Source: an uncultured Anaerolineae bacterium
GTDB taxonomy: Bacteria; Chloroflexota; Anaerolineae; J036; Brachytrichaceae
Direction of reading: 5' to 3'
DNA: 64,000 nt
Assembly: GCA_938034415.1 (NCBI GenBank)
Contig: CALHLE010000046.1
Coordinates: 1-64,000, forward strand
Part shown: positions 57,045 through 64,000 of the stretch, piece by piece
Numbering within the stretch: the stretch's first letter is position 1
Layout of the letters: each line of letters starts with the position of its first letter
Notes under the pieces: generated by a model
What the model saw: the letters and a program-made list of their open reading frames with translations, nothing else
What the model was told of the DNA's origin: nothing
Database searches by the model: none
Made by a program: the position numbers and the translations under genes

Positions 57045-58310
57045 TTATCGGCCCGGATCCATCAGCGCTATGGCAGCCTTCACCTGCGGATCGTCTTCCA
57101 ACGCATAGCGCCACCATTCGACGTTCACCAGCCGGTCAGGCTGCACGCCCTGCCCCTCCAGGAAACGGCCGTTCGGATCGCGGTAGTGCTTCACCGCAAC
57201 CCACAGCACCGAGCCATCGGGCAAACGCAGCGCCTGCAGCATTTCAACGTTGCCCGGCGTGGGCATCCCCACCACACGCGCCCGACCGCTTGCCTGCATG
57301 ACCGCGACGAAGATGTCGCCGGAGCTGTTCGTCCCCGGGCCGGCCAGCACCACGACCGGCACGCCGTCCAGCGCGCGAATCGTCCTGCCGCGCGGAATTG
57401 TGTAAGCGTCTGCCTCGCCGGATCGGCTCACGTAGCTGCCGGCTGAGCCGCCGTCAATGAGCAAGGCGAGCACATCCACCATCTGCCCGATGATGCCGCC
57501 GTCGTTTGCGCGCATGTCCACGATCAGGCCGTTCAGCCGGCCATCGCGCAGCAAGCGCAACAGCGCCTCACGCACGCGCATTGACGCAGTAAACGAAAGG
57601 AAGTCGTAGATCGCCAGATAGCCGATGTCGCCGGGCAGACGGCGGGCAACCACCGGCGGCGGGATGAGCGAGGTCGAATAGGTCTCGCGCTCGATGGGTA
57701 CCTCGCGCGGCGCGCCGTTGGGCGGCTGCACCGTGACGCGCACAACGCCTGTGTGGCCATAGAGCAGATGCGCGCGGTCCTCCCGATCCAGGCGGACGCC
57801 CTCAACGGCCACGATGCGATCACCGGGCTTGAGCACTGCTTCGGCCTTCGAGTTGGGGATGACCTGCAACACCAGCAAGCTGTGATCTGGCATTCGGCGC
57901 AAGCTGGCCGCTAGGCCGGTGACCGAGGCCGCCCCGCTGCCCAAACGATAGCTTTGCAACGCGCTGGCCTGTTGCGGTGGCAGGAAGGTCGAGTGCCCGT
58001 CGTCCAGCCGGCTGACCATCTCCACCATGAGGCTGTAGAACTCCGACAAAGTCTGCGCTGCGCGCACTTTTGGCTCATACTCCTCACGGATAGCCTGCCA
58101 GTCCAGGCCGTTGAAATTGGGATCGACGTAGTGATCGTGGACAAACTGCCACGTGCGCATAAACACCTGCCGGGCGCGGTCGAGCTTGAACGGTTGCAGC
58201 GGGGCGGCGAAGGGCGACGACGGCTGCGCCCATGCCATGCCGGCGGGCGCTGTCAAGCTGGCAAGCGCAAGGATGAGGGAGAGGAATACCTTGATGCAAG
58301 CGTAGGTCAT
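57045..58310 (-). CDS. S41 family (C-terminal-processing-like) peptidase with signal peptide
   Basis: A 421-residue exported protein: signal peptide (1-28), an N-terminal helical part, a PDZ-like region (LLVLQVIPNSKAEAVLKPGDRIVAVEG) and the S41 core with YLAIYDFLSFTASM, IVDMRANDGG, VVVLAGPGTNSSGDIF (candidate Ser). The position where CTP-type enzymes have the catalytic lysine (TxGK) reads TPGN, so the Ser-Lys pair looks incomplete. S41B enzymes use other residues, so activity stays open. No partner gene. Confidence 0.75.
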   Translation of the reverse strand: MTYACIKVFLSLILALASLTAPAGMAWAQPSSPFAAPLQPFKLDRARQVFMRTWQFVHDHYVDPNFNGLDWQAIREEYEPKVRAAQTLSEFYSLMVEMVSRLDDGHSTFLPPQQASALQSYRLGSGAASVTGLAASLRRMPDHSLLVLQVIPNSKAEAVLKPGDRIVAVEGVRLDREDRAHLLYGHTGVVRVTVQPPNGAPREVPIERETYSTSLIPPPVVARRLPGDIGYLAIYDFLSFTASMRVREALLRLLRDGRLNGLIVDMRANDGGIIGQMVDVLALLIDGGSAGSYVSRSGEADAYTIPRGRTIRALDGVPVVVLAGPGTNSSGDIFVAVMQASGRARVVGMPTPGNVEMLQALRLPDGSVLWVAVKHYRDPNGRFLEGQGVQPDRLVNVEWWRYALEDDPQVKAAIALMDPGR

Positions 58311-58509
58311 GGTCAGTTCTGCAACTTAGTGGTCTATGATGTAAGCGCCAACCAGGACAGGCGCTAACAAAGGCCGTATGTTAGCGGATGATCCGAAAAT
58401 CCGGCATCCCATCACGCGCATCTTCATCCGATCCGGATTCCCTGGGAATGGCGCAGAAGTCCCTTGGGGTAAGGGCTGCGCCTCGCCGCCACGCGCAACC
58501 ATACGACCG

Positions 58510-59634
58510 TCAAAACGGCCGGAGTGTGAAGATGGAGAGGAGCACGATGAACGCGCCGATGAAGGCAACGTTGCGCCGCAGGTCCAGCGGCGTGATGTCG
58601 TTCAGCGGCTGAGCGTGGTTGAGGCCGCTGAACAGCGCGAAGGCCATCCAGATCAACCACGTCGGCGATACGGTCAGGCCGAGCACGGCCATAATCGCCA
58701 CTGTTGCCAGGCCAACCCGGCGCGCCCATTGGCGTCCCAACGCAGCGTAAGCAATGTGGCCGCCATCAAGCTGACCGACCGGCAACAGGTTCAGCGCAGT
58801 GACTACCAGGCCAAAGCGGGCCGCAAGCAGCACCGGATTCATGATGATGCCATAGTCCATAGCTTCCGGCCGGAATAGCGCGATCAACAGGGTAATCAGA
58901 TAGGAGCGCGTCGGCGGCGGGGGATCGTTAGTCAGCGTCGCTGCAGTCAGGCCGGCCACGAACAGCGGCACGGCAACCAGCAAGCCTGCGATCGGCCCGC
59001 CGATGCCAACGTCGAACAGCGCCCGCCGGTTCTCCACCGCGCCGCGCATTTGGATGAATGCGCCAAATGTGCCGAGAGTGCCCGGCAGCGGCACCGGAAT
59101 GAAATAGGGCAGTGTGACCGGTACGCCATGCCGCCGGGCTTGCACGTAGTGCCCGAACTCGTGCACGGCCAGGATGGCCAGCAAGGTGAGCGAGAATGGG
59201 ACGCCACTCGCCAGAATTGAGGGCAACGACAGGTCGCCGCCCTGCGTGAGCGCCGCCGCGAACATGCCGCCGAAGAGCGTGGTAGTGAGCACCGTCGCCA
59301 GAAACAGCAGCAAATTCACCCACGGCCGCTGGGTCAGCAGCGCCTGCAGGCTCCCTCTGATCGCCATCACCTCCTGGCGCTCATGCGAGTCGCTTTCGCG
59401 CAGCAACGGCACGTAACCGAGATCAGCGAAGCGCGCCTTGAGCCGGTCGAACGCTTCCTGTGCGCCAATGCGCAAGCAGCCCTTAAAGGCAACGGCCTGG
59501 CCGGCGGCCAGCTCCTGCAACTCTTCGATGGCCATGACCTCGGCCACACGCGCGCGCAGCAGCATCAGCGCTTCGTTGCCGTCGGGTAGGCGATCGGGCG
59601 CCGCGCCGGCAGCGTAGATGTCGGGATCGTTCAT
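58510..59634 (-). CDS. Site-2-protease-like M50 membrane metallopeptidase
   Basis: A 374-residue protein. A soluble N-terminal domain (about 1-85) precedes six or more membrane segments. The zinc site HEFGH (in LAVHEFGHYVQARRHG) and the second motif NLLPVGQLDGGHIAYA match intramembrane site-2 proteases. It lies 68 bases after the G3E gene at 59703-60671, in the same direction. Around 200 bases (58311-58509) between it and the S41 gene hold no gene. Confidence 0.85.
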   Translation of the reverse strand: MNDPDIYAAGAAPDRLPDGNEALMLLRARVAEVMAIEELQELAAGQAVAFKGCLRIGAQEAFDRLKARFADLGYVPLLRESDSHERQEVMAIRGSLQALLTQRPWVNLLLFLATVLTTTLFGGMFAAALTQGGDLSLPSILASGVPFSLTLLAILAVHEFGHYVQARRHGVPVTLPYFIPVPLPGTLGTFGAFIQMRGAVENRRALFDVGIGGPIAGLLVAVPLFVAGLTAATLTNDPPPPTRSYLITLLIALFRPEAMDYGIIMNPVLLAARFGLVVTALNLLPVGQLDGGHIAYAALGRQWARRVGLATVAIMAVLGLTVSPTWLIWMAFALFSGLNHAQPLNDITPLDLRRNVAFIGAFIVLLSIFTLRPF

Positions 59635-59702
59635 CGAAGGGCAACTTTAGCCCAGGGAGATGAGAAAGGGGTAAACAACGCCTTTGCCTGCTCGAGCGCG
59701 CT

Positions 59703-60671
59703 TCACGCTGCGCACGCGGCCAGTCCGGCGCGCAGCGCATCCTCCTGCTGCTTAAGGTTACGCCCGATGAACTGGATGAAGCGTTGGCCACTGGCGGCCC
59801 CAGCAGGCAGCCGCTCCAACCCAAACCGGCGCGGCACAAAGTTGAACAGCGATGGGCTACTGTCGCCGGCCACTTGCACGAAGCCTTTGGCGCGGTATAC
59901 ATCGCGCACCGCCTCGCTGCGCAGGAAGGCCGCTAGCTTGTCCTCGTCAAGCAACTCAGGAGCGGACAGCGTCACGCTTTCAATCTCGTCATGGCGCAGG
60001 TGGTCATGGTCGTGTTCGTGTTCATGTTCATGCGCGTGGTCATCAGTTGGCGCGGCGAGGTCGCGCGCAGCATGTGCGGCGTGCGCGCCGAATAGCACAT
60101 GCAGCGGCGCATCAGCGTAGCGGGTCGGGATGATGGCGCATTTGCGATTGAAGCGACGCACCTGCGCCTCGACCTGAGCCAGTTGTTCGGGCGTCACCAG
60201 ATCGCGCTTGTTGAGCAACACGAAGTCGGCCATGTACACCTGTGTCTCCACCGCCGCCGAGTAACGCATGTATTCGAGGAAGCGCTCGGCGTCTATCACG
60301 GTGATGACCGAATCCAGCCGCAGACGCGGATGATGCAAGCCGTGCAGCACAGCCTGGGGGTTGGTCACCCCGCTGCTCTCAACCACGACCATATCGGGCT
60401 GATGCGCCTCAATGATTTGGCGCAGGGTCGCCTCGAATTCGCCGCGGATGGTGCAGCAGATGCAGCCGGACGAGAGGCGCGCTACGATGCCGGCTTCACC
60501 CACTTCTTGCGCGAGCAGTTGACCGTCTACATCAACGTCGGCCAGGTCGTTGACGATGAAGGCGATGCGCCGGCCGGCGGCGAAGTCGCTGCGAATCAGA
60601 TTTCTCAGCAGCGTGGTTTTGCCCGCGCCGAGGAAGCCGGTCACCACAACATAGGCAATGCGATACGCCAT
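59703..60671 (-). CDS. G3E-family GTPase (CobW/COG0523) with His-rich loop
   Basis: A 322-residue metal-delivery GTPase. Walker [10 protein letters not shown] (12-20), the metal-binding CICC (70-73) after SSG, VVVESSGVTNP, and NKRD for guanine are present. A His/Glu/Asp-rich stretch (about 212-227, HAHEHEHEHDHDH) follows, then a CobW C-terminal-like domain with VYRAKGFVQVAGD and FIGRNL. Likely handles zinc or another transition metal. It follows the next G3E gene by only a few bases. Confidence 0.85.
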   Translation of the reverse strand: MAYRIAYVVVTGFLGAGKTTLLRNLIRSDFAAGRRIAFIVNDLADVDVDGQLLAQEVGEAGIVARLSSGCICCTIRGEFEATLRQIIEAHQPDMVVVESSGVTNPQAVLHGLHHPRLRLDSVITVIDAERFLEYMRYSAAVETQVYMADFVLLNKRDLVTPEQLAQVEAQVRRFNRKCAIIPTRYADAPLHVLFGAHAAHAARDLAAPTDDHAHEHEHEHDHDHLRHDEIESVTLSAPELLDEDKLAAFLRSEAVRDVYRAKGFVQVAGDSSPSLFNFVPRRFGLERLPAGAASGQRFIQFIGRNLKQQEDALRAGLAACAA

Positions 60672-60674
60672 TCC

Positions 60675-61793
60675 TTATCCGCCCGAAAACGACTTCGGCC
60701 AGTTGCGGCGCACCCACTCAAGCGCACGTTGCAGCTTGTCGTCGCTGGCCGCCTCAACCGCGCTGACGCGACAGGCGTCAAACAACTTGCGCAGGGCCTC
60801 GCCATCTACGCCGCCATAGCTGCCGATGACCACGATTTGCGTGCGTGGCTTTTGCGTCTGCCATGGCTCACCGATGGTCAGGGTAGCGCGCCGGCCGACC
60901 ACCTGCATCAGCGCTTTGCGATCAGGAGCTTCCTTCAAATATACGATGCCCTTCGCACGGTAGATCGTCGTCGGCAACGCATCTACAGCGTCGCACAGCG
61001 CTTCATACACCAGCGGCTCATCGGCCTTGTAGTGCCAAGTGTTGAACACGAGCGTGTGATCGTGATGATGGTCGTGGTCGTGGTCGTGGTCATGCGCATG
61101 GTCGTGCTCGCCTTCGCTGCCGCGCCCGTGAACCTCGTGGGTGTGTATGTCGCGCTGTTCACGTCGGGCCAGCTTCTCGATCGCGAACTCGCCGACGCCG
61201 AGTAGCAATTCCAGCGGCACCTGGCCGTAGGTCGTCTCTAGGATGCGCGCGCGGGGCGCCACTTCGTCAATCCAGTCTTTCACCTTCTGTAATTGCTCCG
61301 GCGTCACCAGGTCAACCTTGTTCAACACCACGATGTCGGCCGCGCTCACCTGATCTATGGCCAGCATGGCATTATCATCGCGGAGGTCGCGAATCTGCTC
61401 GGCATCTACCACCGTGATGATGCTATCCACCCGCACATAAGGATGCAGGGCAGGCAGGAAGAACGACTGCGCTACGGCATACGGGTCGGAGACGCCGCTG
61501 GTTTCGATGAGGATATATTCCGGCGGCGGTTCGCGCTCGAGCAGGTTGAGGACGGCGCGCACTAAATCATCGCGGATGGTGCAGCAGATGCAGCCGTTCG
61601 CCAAGCTGACGGTTTCCCCTTCGACGCCTACGATCAGTTCAGCGTCAATGTTGACCGCGCCGAAATCGTTCACCAACACGGCCACGCGCAGGCCGTGGTC
61701 GCCTTTCAAGATGCGGTTGAGAAGCGTCGTCTTGCCAGCGCCGAGGAAGCCGGTCAGAATCGTAATCGGGACGGGTTTGGGTTTCTTGCTCAT
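60675..61793 (-). CDS. G3E-family GTPase (CobW/COG0523) with long His-rich loop
   Basis: A 372-residue relative of the preceding GTPase. It has GFLGAGKTT (15-23), CICC (68-71) in LANGCICCTIRDDL, ILIETSGVSDPYAVAQ, NKVD and a C-terminal CobW domain (YRAKGIVYLKEAPDR). The loop at 217-246 is very rich in His and Asp (HDHAHDHDHDHDHHHDH). The start codon overlaps the zinc-ribbon gene's stop (ATGA), arguing for coupled production. Confidence 0.88.
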   Translation of the reverse strand: MSKKPKPVPITILTGFLGAGKTTLLNRILKGDHGLRVAVLVNDFGAVNIDAELIVGVEGETVSLANGCICCTIRDDLVRAVLNLLEREPPPEYILIETSGVSDPYAVAQSFFLPALHPYVRVDSIITVVDAEQIRDLRDDNAMLAIDQVSAADIVVLNKVDLVTPEQLQKVKDWIDEVAPRARILETTYGQVPLELLLGVGEFAIEKLARREQRDIHTHEVHGRGSEGEHDHAHDHDHDHDHHHDHTLVFNTWHYKADEPLVYEALCDAVDALPTTIYRAKGIVYLKEAPDRKALMQVVGRRATLTIGEPWQTQKPRTQIVVIGSYGGVDGEALRKLFDACRVSAVEAASDDKLQRALEWVRRNWPKSFSGG

Positions 61794-62047
61794 GAATTCT
61801 TTGTCTGCTCCTTCGTCGCCGGCTTGGGGCGACGGGGGGCACAGCATGGGCAACCCGGCGGGTGAGCCGGTTTGCGCACGGTCGGATCTTTCTCCTTGCG
61901 CCCTAGGCTGACGAAGAAGTTGGTTACGCCACGCGCGCACAGGCCGCCGCACACCGGACAGCGCAGCGGATCATCGGCCTTGCCGGCAGGGCGCAGCTCT
62001 TCAACTTCCAACCCACAGTTAGGGCAAGCATACACGTAGATCGGCAT
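61790..62047 (-). CDS. Small FmdB-type zinc-ribbon protein
   Basis: An 85-residue protein with MPIYVYACPNCGLEVEEL and LRCPVCGGLCARG (two CxxC knuckles) and a basic tail with CPCC near the end (PPGCPCCAPRR). FmdB-like ribbons are linked to metal-responsive and amidase genes. Here it is locked by a 4-base overlap to a G3E GTPase, so a metal-sensing or metal-donor role is plausible but inferred. Confidence 0.75.
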   Translation of the reverse strand: MPIYVYACPNCGLEVEELRPAGKADDPLRCPVCGGLCARGVTNFFVSLGRKEKDPTVRKPAHPPGCPCCAPRRPKPATKEQTKNS

Positions 62048-62266
62048 CGGCGACGAAAGTCTTACTCAAATTTCATAGCTCGGCTAGCCACACGCACACG
62101 CCGCACTTGGGGGCGCGCGAGCCTAACTTGACTTGATGCAAATGCCTCGCGCTGCGCAGCGCAACCGGCGTTTAGGTCAATCCGGACAAACCCGTTGCGG
62201 CGCGCCGATACGCCACAACATGACACCAGCGCCCGCCGCCGACGACAGCAACGGGTTGTTGCTGCG

Positions 62267-62644
62267 TCATAGGGTGATGACTTGGTCCGGCGGGTTGCCA
62301 GCCAGCGCCGCGTAGAGCTGCGGGAAGCAGCCGGCCACCACACCATCCACCAACCCTTTGGCTTTCACTTGGCCCAGGCCGCACTGCGAAAAGTCACCTT
62401 CGGCCAGCCCGCGCTCCACCGCGCAGCGATCGCACACCATCAACAGGATATTGTGCTCGCGCGCCACTTTGGCCAAGCGCTCGCCGATCGGTTCTCCCCG
62501 GCGCAACACGTAGAGGTTATCGTCGAAGAACATCATACCAACCACCTGCGCGCCATGAATGCCCTGCTCTAATTGCGGCAGGATCATCTTACCGAGCTTG
62601 TAAGTCGCAGACATATCGGTCGCAAAGACATAGGCTACTTTCAT
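62267..62644 (-). CDS. DsrE-like small protein
   Basis: A 125-residue protein with a DsrE/F-type alpha-beta pattern: KVAYVFATDMSATYKLGKMILPQLEQG, VVGMMFFDDNLYVLRRGEPIGERL, and a cysteine-bearing end VCDRCAVERGLAEGDFSQCGLG, then GVVAGCFPQLYAAL. DsrE relatives carry sulfur on cysteines. It resembles proteins annotated SaoD in some databases; this is from memory. ATG 62644 has a purine-rich site upstream. Its place inside the G3E gene cluster suggests a thiol/metal task. About 219 bases follow it without a gene. Confidence 0.65.
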   Translation of the reverse strand: MKVAYVFATDMSATYKLGKMILPQLEQGIHGAQVVGMMFFDDNLYVLRRGEPIGERLAKVAREHNILLMVCDRCAVERGLAEGDFSQCGLGQVKAKGLVDGVVAGCFPQLYAALAGNPPDQVITL

Positions 62645-62710
62645 CGTGTTTCTCTCCTGTAACAGTGAGAAGAGCGACGTCGCGCGCGCCATGCAGCACA
62701 ACGAGGCTCA

Positions 62711-63928
<1,218 letters not shown>

Positions 63929-63931
63929 TTG

Positions 63932-64000
63932 TTACACCCCAGCGAAGAGCTTGTTGATCAACAGGCCGATAGCCATCGTGTATGCCGCATACCAGGCCAC
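63932..64000 (-). CDS. C-terminal end of a membrane protein (partial)
   Basis: Only the last 22 residues lie in the window. They form a hydrophobic stretch (AWYAAYTMAIGLLINKLF) ending AGV and stop. The rest lies beyond base 64000. Placement 3 bases ahead of the zinc-type G3E gene suggests a metal permease, but the fragment is too short to tell. Confidence 0.55.
   Translation of the reverse strand: MAWYAAYTMAIGLLINKLFAGV

Overview
The window looks like a chromosomal segment of a GC-rich bacterium of the Chloroflexota, probably Anaerolineae-like. This is inferred from gene content, not computed. The pointers are a LysW-dependent lysine pathway, an NBR1-Ig-like lipoprotein, SpoVS in a vegetative setting, Uma2 and coiled-coil nuclease-fold proteins, and an HrcA/CIRCE heat-shock locus. 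No rRNA, tRNA, CRISPR array, transposase or phage gene was seen. Coding density is high, and many genes overlap by ATGA or TGATG.

Layout. 1-4200: two exported proteins (a repeat lipoprotein and a GH-A-type arabinofuranosidase-like enzyme) with short repeats around them. 4193-8275 (minus): pantothenate kinase, UDP-GlcNAc 2-epimerase, a DsbB-cytochrome c fusion, a PNPOx-like protein and UbiX. 8403-18627: lysine biosynthesis via alpha-aminoadipate (lysW, X, Y, Z, J, K, S), split by an oppositely oriented PadR-membrane protein-MFS efflux operon and carrying a lipase gene. 18746-25854: a coiled-coil nuclease-fold protein, an MBL hydrolase, a chorismate mutase of the eukaryotic (AroQ-beta) type, LepA, an alpha/beta hydrolase and an ABC permease fused to a MenA/UbiA prenyltransferase. 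25927-30570 (minus): acid-sugar genes (UxaA/GarD dehydratase, ketoglutarate-semialdehyde-type dehydrogenase). 30643-34973 (plus): SpoVS, PHP phosphoesterase, flippase-like protein, glycosyltransferase and DsbA-like thioredoxin. 35010-37270 (minus): gmk, rhomboid and a Memo-like protein without metal ligands. 37411-42133: FmdB-like zinc ribbon, USP/CBS pair, nucleoside hydrolase with psuG, and a Rieske oxygenase. 42189-44545: two decayed genes side by side (a two-domain nitrilase and a cytochrome c). 44580-56950 (plus): hrcA-grpE-dnaK-dnaJ under a CIRCE element, then a lipoprotein glycosidase, DJ-1/PfpI, Uma2, a membrane glycosyltransferase, hisS, nadK and an M20 peptidase. 57045-64000 (minus): S41 and M50 peptidases, then a metal-handling cluster of three G3E GTPases, an FmdB-type zinc ribbon, a DsrE-like protein and the end of a membrane protein.

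Several genes share themes. The DsbB-cytochrome c fusion and the DsbA-like protein could form an extracytoplasmic thiol-oxidation route. The lysine genes run from homocitrate synthase to LysW-carried intermediates, but homoaconitase and homoisocitrate dehydrogenase are not here. Several genes (lysW, lysJ, padR, fmdB-like) have a -10 hexamer only about 6-15 bases upstream of the start codon, which suggests leaderless transcripts. The most unusual items are the ABC permease-prenyltransferase fusion, the eukaryotic-type chorismate mutase, the DsbB-cytochrome fusion, the Memo homologue with all metal ligands replaced, the CIRCE operator that runs across the hrcA start codon, and the G3E/DsrE/zinc-ribbon cluster.
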